The notes under the pieces: generated by a model
Databases searched by the model: none
Told to the model about the DNA's origin: nothing
What the model saw: the letters and a program-made list of their open reading frames with translations, nothing else
Source: CAZLLE01 sp964560425
Lineage (GTDB): Bacteria; Campylobacterota; Campylobacteria; Campylobacterales; QNZT01
DNA: 31,573 bases
Assembly: GCA_964560425.1 (NCBI GenBank)
Contig: CAZLLE010000063.1
Span: 1 to 31,573, forward strand
Reading direction: 5' to 3'
Position numbers and translations under genes: made by a program
In this document: positions 8,839 through 16,890 of the stretch, piece by piece
Numbering within the stretch: the first letter of the stretch is position 1
How the letters are laid out: each line of letters begins with the position of its first letter

Positions 8839-9990
8839 ATGGATTCAAACCCCACAACTATTCAAAATCAATTTCTTAGAGACTATTGGGATATTATTGG
8901 AGGTTTTATATTCCTCTTATTAACGCTCTTTTTTCACTACTATAGTCATGCTAGTCTATTATCTACACTTACATCAGCAATAGCTATAATACTTTTTTCT
9001 ATTACTGTTTCAGAAATTGCTGATATTTTGGCAGAGAGACTTAGTGAGCCTTATGGTAGCTTTGTACTCACATTTAGTGCCGTAGCTGTAGAGATTATTC
9101 TGCTATTTAGTATTATGCTCCAAAGCCATAATTCACCTGATGCTATTGAGACTGTAAAAGGAGGTATTATATCTGCTGTGATTGTAGATATGAATGTTCT
9201 TTTGGGATTAGCTGTTTTTATAGGGGGATTATCATTTACTGAACAGCAACACAATGAAGATACCTCTAGTTCATATACAACTATTCTATATGTTGCCGCT
9301 CTAGCCCTATTGGTTCCTAGTATTTTAGGGCATAGCGAACACTCCGAAGAGATTATCAAAGAGGCTAGTTTTCTTATTGGGGGGTTACTATTTCTATTTT
9401 ATCTTGTAATTTTAATCTTCCAAACAAAAACACATACACACTTTTTCAAATCAACTGCACGAAGTAGAATGTTTAGATTCAAAAGAAAACAGTTAGAACA
9501 AGAGGAGGAGGTTCATGATAGCTATATTTTTGACAACATATCAAATATATACAATTTTATAGCGATATTTGTCTTTATCTTTTTAATTGGAATATTAGCA
9601 GAGATGTTTGCTCATGATGGATTAGTCATATTTAATCAATTTGGAATATCAATAGGATTAGCAGGTCTTACAATCGCAATTATAAGTGTATCTCCCGAAA
9701 TTTTTACAGCAATTAGAGCTGCCAAAAATGATCAAATTCAAAGAGTAATAAATATCGCTATGGGAGCATCTACCGTATCAATTTTACTAACTGTACCTAT
9801 GCTTTTGATATTGGGTTATCTAGCGGGAATAAGCCTACCTCTTAGTTTTAATCCACTAGAGATTGGAGCATTGATATTTACAATTATATTGGCTTGGAAA
9901 ACAACAGATGATGGAGAGACCAACTATTTTGAGGGAATATCACATCTTATGCTATTTTTGGCTTATGCTGTGATTGCTGGATTATATTAA
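8839..9990 (+). CDS. ChaA-type Ca2+(Na+)/H+ antiporter, paralogue 1
   Basis: A 383-residue multi-pass membrane protein of the Ca2+/cation antiporter superfamily. The two alpha-repeat signatures are present: SEPYGSFVLTFSAVAVEI with Glu70 and Glu85, and SPEIFTAIRAA followed by NIAMGAS, the pair seen in E. coli ChaA. A central loop of about residues 205-230 is hydrophilic and charged. AGGAG lies 12 bases before the ATG. Situated 15 bp after the MurF-like gene and 14 bp before the TRAP binding protein, so probably part of one plus-strand operon from metG onward. The same window holds a second copy at 25510-26586 that shares EPYG, EQQ-N-D-SY and DGETN-EG motifs but differs elsewhere, suggesting specialised ion or pH ranges. 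Confidence 0.85.
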   Translation: MDSNPTTIQNQFLRDYWDIIGGFIFLLLTLFFHYYSHASLLSTLTSAIAIILFSITVSEIADILAERLSEPYGSFVLTFSAVAVEIILLFSIMLQSHNSPDAIETVKGGIISAVIVDMNVLLGLAVFIGGLSFTEQQHNEDTSSSYTTILYVAALALLVPSILGHSEHSEEIIKEASFLIGGLLFLFYLVILIFQTKTHTHFFKSTARSRMFRFKRKQLEQEEEVHDSYIFDNISNIYNFIAIFVFIFLIGILAEMFAHDGLVIFNQFGISIGLAGLTIAIISVSPEIFTAIRAAKNDQIQRVINIAMGASTVSILLTVPMLLILGYLAGISLPLSFNPLEIGALIFTIILAWKTTDDGETNYFEGISHLMLFLAYAVIAGLY

Positions 9991-10004
9991 AAGGAGAAAA
10001 AACA

Positions 10005-11084
10005 ATGCAAAGAAGAGATTTTATCAAAAATGGTGCAACATTGGCAGGAGGAGTAGCTCTTGCTTCTAGTTCACTTGGTGCAAATATCAATAAGAATAAA
10101 AAAGTCAAAATCAAACTTGCCACAAGTTGGCCTGCAAATTTTCCAATCATGGGAACAGGAGTAGATAGATTTGCCAAAAGATTAAAAATAATCAGTGGAG
10201 GCTCCCTAAAAATCAAAGTATATCCCAAAAATGTATTGGTACCTGCTCTTGGAGTATTTGATGCTACAAGCTCAGGAGCTATTGACGCTTATCACTCCGC
10301 AGCATACTACTACAAAGGTAAAAATGAAGCTTTTAATCTTTTCACTGGTTTTCCTTTTGGCATGACTGCTACAGAGATGAATGCTTGGATGGATAATGGG
10401 GGAGGTATGGATCTATGGAGAGAGCTATATGCCCAATATAATCTAGTGCCATTTAAAGGTGGAAACACTGATGTACAGATGGGTGGATGGTTCAAAAAAG
10501 AGATCAAATCATTAGCAGACCTAAAAGGTCTCAAAATGAGAATCCCTGGACTCGGAGGAGAAGTTTTTGCAAAACTAGGAGTAAAACCTACTCTACTTCC
10601 AGCAGGTGAAATATATGTAGCATTAGAGAGAAATATGCTAGATGCTACAGAGTGGTTAGCCCCTTCACTAGATACAAAAATGGGATTTCAAAAAGTGGCA
10701 AAACACTACTATACAGGGTGGCATGAGCCAGGTAGTATGTTGAGTATAGTATTTAACAAAAAGAAATTTGATAAACTATCAAAAGAGCATCAAATGATGA
10801 TAGAGATGGCATCAAACGAGCTAAATACAACCATGGCAAGTGAATTTCAAGCTGAAAATTCAAAAGCACTTAAAACATTGGAAGAGAGTGGTACAAAAAT
10901 AGAAACCTTTCCAAAAGAGATTTTAGTAGCCGCCAAAAAAGCTATGCTAGAAGTAGCACAAGAGAAGAGCCAAAAAAGTAAAGATTTCAAAAAAGTTTGG
11001 GATAGTGCTTATGGATTTTTACAAGAGAATCAAAAATGGACTGATATTGGTTTAAAAGCTTACTTAGAATCTAGAAGCAACTAA
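10005..11084 (+). CDS. TRAP transporter substrate-binding protein, Tat-exported (DctP/TakP type)
   Basis: A 359-residue periplasmic solute receptor. The N-terminus MQRRDFIKNGATLAGG is a twin-arginine signal with cleavage probably after about residue 26. The mature part follows the DctP fold: KIKLATSWPANFP as first strand, LKGLKMRIPGLGGEVFAKLG with the Arg that usually contacts the substrate carboxylate, and GWHEPGS, a motif of the 2-oxo-acid (TakP-like) branch. No DctQ or DctM membrane subunit is encoded in the window. AAAGGAG precedes the start. It lies 14 bp from the cytochrome gene behind it, suggesting co-expression. Substrate unknown; a carboxylate is likely. Tat export would allow folding before translocation. 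Confidence 0.88.
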   Translation: MQRRDFIKNGATLAGGVALASSSLGANINKNKKVKIKLATSWPANFPIMGTGVDRFAKRLKIISGGSLKIKVYPKNVLVPALGVFDATSSGAIDAYHSAAYYYKGKNEAFNLFTGFPFGMTATEMNAWMDNGGGMDLWRELYAQYNLVPFKGGNTDVQMGGWFKKEIKSLADLKGLKMRIPGLGGEVFAKLGVKPTLLPAGEIYVALERNMLDATEWLAPSLDTKMGFQKVAKHYYTGWHEPGSMLSIVFNKKKFDKLSKEHQMMIEMASNELNTTMASEFQAENSKALKTLEESGTKIETFPKEILVAAKKAMLEVAQEKSQKSKDFKKVWDSAYGFLQENQKWTDIGLKAYLESRSN

Positions 11085-11098
11085 AAAAAGGAATTTAA

Positions 11099-11878
11099 AT
11101 GAAAAAAATGATATTAATTTTAGGCTTAACAGCTTCAGCAATATTTGCATCTACTCCAGCAGAACTTTTGGAAAAAAATTGTGCCTCATGTCATCTATTG
11201 AGTAAACCTACACCAGATATAATACCTACTCTAAAAGCTCCAGCAATGGAGGCTGTAGGACTTCATATCAAACTAGCTATGAAAGAGAAAGATAAGATGA
11301 AACAATTTATCTTAGATTATGTCATGAATCCTTTAGCTTCAAAATCTGTATGTGAATCTAATCAAGTAAGCAAATTTGGTGTTATGCCATCACTTAAAGG
11401 TAAAGTATCAAAAGAAGATTTAGAAAAAATTGCCACTTATATAATAGAAAAATATCCTACTCCTGAATTTTCTAAAATGATAAAAGAGATAAAAACAAAT
11501 GGAAGAATAAAAGGACTTTTAAACTCACCATTTTTAATAAATCAAACAAGTTTACCCCACATTACAAAACTACTTGTAGAAAATTGGGATAAGGCAAAAC
11601 TAGGATTGAGTGATGAGCAAAAAGAGAAACTTCTTGTAGTAAGACAAAATACAATATCATCTATCAAAAAATTAAAAAAAGAGATAGCTCCACTAGAAGA
11701 GAGTGTTATTAGTGCTCTATCTTATGGAGAAGAGCCAAAAACACTGCATTCAAAAGTAGACAAAATTGCCGCACTTAAAGCAGAAGCTACAAAAATCCAT
11801 CTAAAATGTATATCTGAAACTATCAAAATATTAAATGACGAACAAGTATCATTTTTATTGCCATTTTCAGATTATTAA
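11099..11878 (+). CDS. Periplasmic c-type cytochrome fused to an LTxxQ/CpxP-like helical region
   Basis: A 259-residue exported protein. A Sec signal (residues 1-17) is followed by a class I cytochrome c domain: Cys28-Ala-Ser-Cys31-His32 for heme attachment and probable distal ligand Met96 in GVMPSLKG, ending near residue 120. Residues about 130-259 are helical and charged. They contain LSDEQKEKLLVVRQNT (about 177) and ILNDEQVSFLL near the C-terminus, the LTxxQ-like repeats of the Spy/CpxP/ZraP family of periplasmic chaperone/metal-sensor proteins. Extra cysteines Cys85 and one near 242 are present. It lies 14 bp after the TRAP receptor, so the receptor and the electron-carrier protein may work together. 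The cytochrome half is certain; the CpxP-like call is by motif only. Confidence 0.75.
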   Translation: MKKMILILGLTASAIFASTPAELLEKNCASCHLLSKPTPDIIPTLKAPAMEAVGLHIKLAMKEKDKMKQFILDYVMNPLASKSVCESNQVSKFGVMPSLKGKVSKEDLEKIATYIIEKYPTPEFSKMIKEIKTNGRIKGLLNSPFLINQTSLPHITKLLVENWDKAKLGLSDEQKEKLLVVRQNTISSIKKLKKEIAPLEESVISALSYGEEPKTLHSKVDKIAALKAEATKIHLKCISETIKILNDEQVSFLLPFSDY

Positions 11879-11886
11879 AAAACCAT

Positions 11887-11909
11887 ATAGTCATGCTAGG
11901 CATGACTAT
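11887..11909. terminator. Convergent terminator hairpin
   Basis: A 10-bp perfect stem (11887-11896 with 11900-11909, loop TAG) between convergent genes. On the minus strand it is followed within four bases by a six-T run; on the plus strand the T-run is further away (11920-11925), so it serves the minus-strand gene best. Confidence 0.7.
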
Positions 11910-11916
11910 CTTGGGA

Positions 11917-13083
11917 CTATTTTTTCAAAAGCTTTCCATTTTTATCAACTTTGATTACATAAGCATCTGATCGTCTTTTTCCAAAACTCTCTGTCTTGCC
12001 TACAATAATATATCCATCTTCAGTTTTATCGACACCATAGCCAATATCATCCTCTTTACCACCATAAATTCTCTCCCACAATGTCTTACCATTTTCATTA
12101 ATTTTGATAGCGTATACATCATTTTGCCTCTTCAAATCGCCTTTAGTAACACCAACAATAACATAACCATCTTTATCTGCTACAATATCAAAAGCCTCAT
12201 CATCTCCCCTGCTTCCAAAAGTTCTTCTCCAAATCATCCTTCCATTTGTATCTATTTTGAAAACATATACCTCTTTTCGTCTGTCTCGATCACTTTTAGT
12301 CATACCAACGACAATATAACCATCTTTGGCAAGAGCAACAGCATTTGCTCTCTCATCATAACCCCAGCCATAGGCTTGATCCCAAAGAAATTTACCTCTA
12401 TTATTAAGCTTTACAACATAAGCATTTGAGCCATCATTACCTATACTTTCAGTCTCTCCAACCATAATAAAACCATCATCTACCTTTAAAATATCAAACA
12501 GTTTATCATCATCGTCTCCACCATATCTCTTAGTTTTAGTACGATCTCCATCTAAATCAATATCGCATACATATCCGTAAACATCTGAACCAAAAAATTT
12601 TACTTTATCTTCCCAACCAACAACCTTATAGCCTTTTTCACTCTTGGCAATCGCCCTACCATGATAATAACTATCATCATTACTATATAGTGCCCTTTGC
12701 CATCTAGACTCACCATTTTTGGAGATATTGACCACATAGATACTAGATCTATCACCTCCAAAACTTTCGGTTGTTCCAACAACCATATAGCCATCTTTAG
12801 TTTCAATTAAAGCATAACCTTTATCATCATTTTTACCACCAATCGCCTTACTCCAAACCTTTTTGCCCAACTTATCAAGCTTTAAAAGATACATATCATA
12901 TCTGCTATCTAGGTCATACTCAATTTCACCAACAATCAAAAAACCATCATCTACAGCTATTACAGACCTCGCACTATCATGATCATCCATACCATATGTA
13001 TTTGCAAAAGTAACTGCCTCTTTTGCATAAAGTGATGAACACAATAGCAGACTACAAATCATCAACATATAACTATTTCTCAT
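11917..13083 (-). CDS. Secreted seven-repeat beta-propeller-like protein
   Basis: A 388-residue exported protein with a Sec signal peptide (residues 1-20, ending SSLYA). The mature part consists of seven consecutive repeats of about 50 residues. Each follows the pattern: aromatic-Gly-Gly, Asp-Asp, a strand ending DGYIIVG, then Thr-x-Ser, a polar turn, DxYVxKIDxNGxxxW. The third repeat is the most divergent. Seven blades suggests a closed beta-propeller. No catalytic residues can be named. It has its own promoter region (13084-13124) and ends at the 11887-11909 terminator, so it is monocistronic. A binding or scaffold role in the periplasm or at the surface is inferred from the fold alone. Confidence 0.7.
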   Translation of the reverse strand: MRNSYMLMICSLLLCSSLYAKEAVTFANTYGMDDHDSARSVIAVDDGFLIVGEIEYDLDSRYDMYLLKLDKLGKKVWSKAIGGKNDDKGYALIETKDGYMVVGTTESFGGDRSSIYVVNISKNGESRWQRALYSNDDSYYHGRAIAKSEKGYKVVGWEDKVKFFGSDVYGYVCDIDLDGDRTKTKRYGGDDDDKLFDILKVDDGFIMVGETESIGNDGSNAYVVKLNNRGKFLWDQAYGWGYDERANAVALAKDGYIVVGMTKSDRDRRKEVYVFKIDTNGRMIWRRTFGSRGDDEAFDIVADKDGYVIVGVTKGDLKRQNDVYAIKINENGKTLWERIYGGKEDDIGYGVDKTEDGYIIVGKTESFGKRRSDAYVIKVDKNGKLLKK

Positions 13084-13184
13084 ATATCTCTCCTTTAGTA
13101 ATATAAGTAATTATAATATTAAACATGTTAATAAAGGCTTATTTAAGCTTTTTTATAATAGATTTGGTTCAAAAAAGGTTATTA

Positions 13185-13409
13185 ATGAGTAGAGAGAATA
13201 CATCAAGTATAGATATGGCAAATGGCAAAAAAATGGCTTATTATGCTAGTCAACAAAAGTTAGATCCAACATTTCAGGCAAAAAAGATAGATAAAGAGGA
13301 AAAGCAAATTGTAAATGCAAAAAAACTAGCAAATCTAGCCAATGCAAAAACAAAGGCAAAAAAGAGAGCAAAACTAGCCAAAGCATCAAGGAAAAAAAAT
13401 AAAAGATAA
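13185..13409 (+). CDS. Small Lys/Ala-rich basic protein
   Basis: A 74-residue, very basic protein. I choose the ATG at 13185 (MSRENTSSID), with AAGG upstream; an upstream ATG at 13125 would add a hydrophobic 20-residue stretch that looks untranslated. The second half is a run of Lys, Ala and Asn with the motif KxAKLAxA, likely helical and able to bind nucleic acid or another polyanion. No known domain was recognised. It is flanked by minus-strand genes on both sides and has its own terminator, so it is an independent unit. Confidence 0.6.
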   Translation: MSRENTSSIDMANGKKMAYYASQQKLDPTFQAKKIDKEEKQIVNAKKLANLANAKTKAKKRAKLAKASRKKNKR

Positions 13410-13449
13410 TTTTTTCACTACCAAATTAAAAATTTGGTAGTGAAAAAAA
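13410..13449. terminator. Bidirectional terminator
   Basis: Stem CACTACCAAATT (13416-13427) pairs perfectly with 13431-13442 and is flanked by a T-run on one side and an A-run on the other. It therefore terminates both the small basic gene and the convergent secreted-protein gene. Confidence 0.9.
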
Positions 13450-13455
13450 GTTAAA

Positions 13456-14973
13456 TTACTCTGGATTAGATGGATCTGTAACATCTATAGTAAGATCATG
13501 ATTTTTATCTTTGATATATAATAGATTACCATTTTTTGAGATCTTTAGTGATGAACTAGGTCCACCAAATAAAAAGTGTCTTGCAACAATGTATGGATTT
13601 TCACTATCATCAGTACTTACAATTCTTAATTCCGTAGATACAGCAATTTGGCTATATGGTCTGCGTTCTACTACAATATATAAACAAGTTGACTCAGTAT
13701 ACATAGCTATTGGATAACGCTTTTCATCTAAATTTAATTGACTTTTCAATATTGGATTATTCATATTAGTAACATCCAATATAGTTATATATGCCCCATA
13801 AGGATAGTTTATCATCGGACCAGCATGACCACCATAGCCATTTAGAGCATATCCATCATTATTCAAAAGATCTATAAACTTTGTTGTCCATTTAAATTTG
13901 TATTCACCATTATCTGGCTCAGGAACCTTATAAAATGGTATTTTAGTAGCCCTTCTAACTTCATTATCCAATAAAACAACTCCATAAGGTAGAGAATCTT
14001 CTTTCTCAAAATTACAGCTACCTAAAATATGGTAAGTATCATCAGCAAAAAGAACTACTTTATATAAACCATTAGACAAATCGTCTATATCTTGAGATGG
14101 GATCTCTATTGAATATTTATCTTCCCCAACATAACTCCAAAAGAGAATATTATTCCTAGTTGGCTCATCGCTATTATTAAAAATAGCTATCCAATCCTTA
14201 TCATGATGTATATCTCGATAATTATAAAAATAGACAACATATTTATGAAGATTACTTTGATAATTGATAAATTTTAGAAAAGGATCCTCTCCCCCTTCGA
14301 CAATAGATAACTCCCCAACTTGACCATATATCTCATAACTATCATTTAAAAAATATATTAAACTATAATCTTCTCCATTAACCAAAGCCCCCTCTTGTAT
14401 CATATGAAGAGTTAACTCACCAGATGTTTTTGGATCTGGAGATTGTGAATCTCTAATATATCTCCATGCAATAAGATTATCAATATTTAGAGCTACACCT
14501 TTTTTAAAAACACCAACCCAATCACTCTCATTTGCAGGTGCATTTTGATATACAATAGTGGGCAAGCCTTGATTATCATATATTTGACTTGAAGGAAACA
14601 TAATTTTATCGTTTCCACTAGCTACTATTTCAAACTCAACTGATTTATGAGTATCAAAACTATTATCCAAAAATGCTCTTGCTTCATAAATTCCACTTGG
14701 AAGATTTTTAAAATCAAAAACCCTGTGATGTTCATCAATAGATTCAAGATCTCTCTGCCAACTCCAGTCCAAAACATTACTCCACTCATTGGATAAGCTC
14801 TTTGTATAAATAGCAATCCAATGTTTGTTATAAGTGTCATCAATTGGATCATCAAAATTTAACTGAATCCTATTTTGTCCCTCTATAAACTCCAAACTAT
14901 CTACAACATTTGGGGTAGCAAATGCAAAAGAGGACAAAAACATCATAAACCAAATTATATTTTTAAAAAACAT
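13456..14973 (-). CDS. Secreted protein with repeated Ig-like 'DWIAIF' domains and a C-terminal LVIVD-like region
   Basis: 505 residues from the ATG at 14973, chosen because AGGAGGT precedes it and a signal peptide (MFFKNIIWFMMFLSSFAFA) starts there; an upstream ATG would add 17 residues. Three repeats of about 110 residues share a W(I/V)(A/G)(I/V)(Y/F) strand, an N(V/L/I)LxW turn and a later SG(I/L)Y(E/K) strand. This recalls the Ig/Fn3-like domains found before some phosphatases. Residues about 400-505 contain YGAYITILDVTNMNNP and TIDVTDPSNPE, typical of LVIVD beta-propeller repeats. The protein stops inside such a repeat, six bases before a terminator, so the C-terminus is probably truncated. 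Surface or periplasmic; no function can be given. Confidence 0.65.
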   Translation of the reverse strand: MFFKNIIWFMMFLSSFAFATPNVVDSLEFIEGQNRIQLNFDDPIDDTYNKHWIAIYTKSLSNEWSNVLDWSWQRDLESIDEHHRVFDFKNLPSGIYEARAFLDNSFDTHKSVEFEIVASGNDKIMFPSSQIYDNQGLPTIVYQNAPANESDWVGVFKKGVALNIDNLIAWRYIRDSQSPDPKTSGELTLHMIQEGALVNGEDYSLIYFLNDSYEIYGQVGELSIVEGGEDPFLKFINYQSNLHKYVVYFYNYRDIHHDKDWIAIFNNSDEPTRNNILFWSYVGEDKYSIEIPSQDIDDLSNGLYKVVLFADDTYHILGSCNFEKEDSLPYGVVLLDNEVRRATKIPFYKVPEPDNGEYKFKWTTKFIDLLNNDGYALNGYGGHAGPMINYPYGAYITILDVTNMNNPILKSQLNLDEKRYPIAMYTESTCLYIVVERRPYSQIAVSTELRIVSTDDSENPYIVARHFLFGGPSSSLKISKNGNLLYIKDKNHDLTIDVTDPSNPE

Positions 14974-15090
14974 AATATACCTCCTAGTTTTATACAAGAG
15001 GATAATTATACTTTTTTTTAACAAAATGGCAAATTATTATACAAAAGTAATATTTTTTTTAAAAGATAAAATAAAATATATTTTTATAGC

Positions 15091-15182
15091 CTAACTAACT
15101 AAAAGTTTATCAACAGCAAAATGAGAAGCTCCTAAAAGTGCTGTTTCAGGATTCAAAGCAATTTTTACTTGCATTCCACGAA
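15091..15182 (-). pseudogene. 3' remnant of a glucokinase-like gene
   Basis: In the minus-strand frame, 15180-15091 encodes 29 residues and a stop (start RGMQVKIALNPETALLGAS). NPETALLGA matches the C-terminal 'npdagLlGAa' element of bacterial glucokinases (Glk, possibly ROK). The right end of the IS608-like element abuts it exactly, and everything 5' is missing. Only the last tenth of a gene is present, so it cannot be functional. The gap from 14974 to 15090 holds only AT-rich sequence and the promoter of the secreted-protein gene. The assignment to glucokinase rests on a short peptide and is moderately sure. Confidence 0.6.
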
Positions 15183-15330
15183 TTGACACACTCCCCATAC
15201 CTAAAGGCAGTGGATTCTAAGATCAAACAATACGAACCCTCAATAAGAGGGAATTACAGTATCTAACTTAAGAGTGGATGCCCCCACTCTATGAATATTT
15301 ACACTAGCATTAAGATCACGATCTATTTCA
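15183..15330 (-). ncRNA. Predicted TnpB omega (right-end) RNA scaffold
   Basis: TnpB nucleases use an RNA transcribed from the 3' end of tnpB through the right end, with the flank as guide. Here the scaffold would end at TCAA (15183) and include the right-end hairpin and a CCCTC/GAGGG hairpin just downstream of the tnpB stop region. The guide would be the adjoining flank, about 15163-15182, which lies in the glucokinase remnant. The 5' limit is not visible in sequence and is set arbitrarily. Confidence 0.45.
15195..15213 (-). repeat. Right-end subterminal hairpin of the IS608-like element
   Basis: On the minus strand CCACTGCC and GGTATGG pair around a TTTA loop with one bulged C, nine bases before the TCAA end. 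The second element in this window has the same arrangement at 30813-30832. Confidence 0.75.
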
Positions 15331-16349
15331 AAGCCACATTTCCCACAAACAAAAATTCTATCCTTTAATCCCTCTAAAGTCTCATTGATGGAGTCATTTT
15401 TATTCTCACATCTTGAACAAGTCTTAGAACTTGGATAAAATCTATCAATCTTATGTGTATTGGTTTTGTATTCTAGCATTAGCACAAACTGAGAAAATGC
15501 AAGGTCTGAAATTTTTCGACCCCATAGCTTTTTCATTCCATTCATATTTAAATTTTCAATAAAAATATAATCATACTCATTTGCTAATGAAGTACTTAAT
15601 TTGTGTTGATAATCTTTTCTTTGGTTATCAATCTTGATATGCAATTTTGCTAGTTTTTCTTTTGCTTTTTTACGATTATTTGAGTTTCTCTTTTTTCTTG
15701 AAAGTTCTCTATTTAATCGTTTTATCTCTTTTAAATTTTTGAGATGAAACAGTGGAGCTTCAATATCTATATCATCACTCAATGTTAGAAACTTTTTAAG
15801 CCCAAAATCAATACCCACGCTTTTACCCGATGTGATATTGTACTTTGGCTCTTCAAGTTCTAGAGTGATACAGATATAAAAATCTCCGATATTATCTCTC
15901 TTAACAGTTATAGTTTTGATTTTACCGTCAATCTCTCTTGACTTCCAAAATTTATATTTATAACCATTAAGAGAGATAACATTATTCTCTATTTTGTAAC
16001 CGACTTTACCTTTTAATGTGTATGATTTATATTTTTTAACTTTTTGAAAAGATGGGAGTCCACCTTGTTTTTTGAAGAATTTTTTATAACTTTCTTCTAT
16101 TCTTTCTGTTATATTTTGTATTGCTTGACTTGGTACTTTTTTCCAGTAGCTATATTTTTCTAATTTTTTTAATTTTGTGAGATGTTTTTGGAGTTGATAC
16201 ATGTTTAATGATTTTCCGTACATTTTGTAGTATCTTTTTTTTAGTGCTATACAGTGGTTCCAAATTATTCCACTGATATTAATTGTGTTATCAATATGAT
16301 TGGTTTTTTTGGTTTTGTAGAGTTTGTATTTGTAGGTTCTAATTAACAT
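15240..16349 (-). CDS. tnpB: TnpB RNA-guided nuclease of the IS608-like element
   Basis: A 369-residue, apparently intact TnpB. The split RuvC nuclease residues are present: Asp181 (SVGIDFGLK), Glu265 (YIFIENLNM) and Asp345 (DRDLNAS). The C-terminal zinc ribbon has Cys311, Cys314, Cys335 and Cys338. The family cuts DNA next to a transposon-associated motif using a guide RNA from the element's right end, preventing loss of the transposon. Its start overlaps the end of tnpA by 11 bases, suggesting coupled translation. No frameshift or internal stop. Confidence 0.93.
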   Translation of the reverse strand: MLIRTYKYKLYKTKKTNHIDNTINISGIIWNHCIALKKRYYKMYGKSLNMYQLQKHLTKLKKLEKYSYWKKVPSQAIQNITERIEESYKKFFKKQGGLPSFQKVKKYKSYTLKGKVGYKIENNVISLNGYKYKFWKSREIDGKIKTITVKRDNIGDFYICITLELEEPKYNITSGKSVGIDFGLKKFLTLSDDIDIEAPLFHLKNLKEIKRLNRELSRKKRNSNNRKKAKEKLAKLHIKIDNQRKDYQHKLSTSLANEYDYIFIENLNMNGMKKLWGRKISDLAFSQFVLMLEYKTNTHKIDRFYPSSKTCSRCENKNDSINETLEGLKDRIFVCGKCGFEIDRDLNASVNIHRVGASTLKLDTVIPSY

Positions 16350-16785
16350 CTTTTAAATAATCTTCCCATTTTTGTTTAGCGTTTGGTCTTTGGCTTGTTT
16401 GTTGATTCTCTATGTATTTTTTTACCACTTCTAGTGATACACTCCCAACACTACTTACCAATGTAGAATTTGTCCATAATGTCGGTAGTTTCGTTCTTAA
16501 GTGCTTAAATTCTTTCCTTAAGAGATTGCTTGATCTTCCTTTTGCTCTTTTGATAAACTTCATTATCCCAAATTGGGGATCAACCGACACTAATATATGA
16601 ATATGATTAACATCCGTTTCCATCTCTATAATTTCACACCTTGTATCGAGTGCAACATCTATTAAGATTTCTTTTAATCTTTTTTCGACATCTCCTATAA
16701 GTACTTTTCTACGATACTTGGGACACCATATTACATGATATTTACAGTCAAAAACTATGTTATTGTTTGATTTGAATTTATTCAC
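16339..16785 (-). CDS. tnpA: TnpA Y1 transposase, IS200/IS605 family
   Basis: A 148-residue HUH-superfamily single-strand transposase. His61-Ile-His63 (NHIHILV) forms the metal-binding HUH motif and Tyr124 (VVKKYIENQ) is the expected nucleophile. HVIWCPKYRRKVL near residue 17 is a family signature. It recognises the subterminal hairpins and cuts at TTAC and TCAA-type sites during replication-coupled transposition. Complete and probably active. It is the first gene of the element, about 110 bp inside the left border. Confidence 0.95.
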   Translation of the reverse strand: MNKFKSNNNIVFDCKYHVIWCPKYRRKVLIGDVEKRLKEILIDVALDTRCEIIEMETDVNHIHILVSVDPQFGIMKFIKRAKGRSSNLLRKEFKHLRTKLPTLWTNSTLVSSVGSVSLEVVKKYIENQQTSQRPNAKQKWEDYLKDVN

Positions 16786-16864
16786 AAGGTATCATATATT
16801 ATATATTATAAATAATACTTTAAAGAGGAGATGCTTGTCTACAATTCGACCGCTTATATCCCCA

Positions 16865-16890
16865 TAGCTAAAGCGAGGGGCTTTACGCTA
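16865..16890 (-). repeat. Left-end imperfect hairpin of the IS608-like element
   Basis: TAGCTAAAGC (16865-16874) pairs with GCTTTACGCTA (16880-16890) with one bulged base and a five-base loop, the bulged hairpin format recognised by TnpA. It supplies the stop codon (16888-16890) that now ends the interrupted upstream gene. Confidence 0.8.

Noticed and set aside
12124..12429. Long open frames antisense to the repeat protein and to other genes (also 19436-19870 and 26944-27321)
   Set aside because: They lie wholly opposite well-supported genes, have poor composition and no recognisable domains.
13125..13184. Longer start for the small basic protein
   Set aside because: The extra 20 residues are hydrophobic, lack a ribosome-binding site and look like leader sequence.
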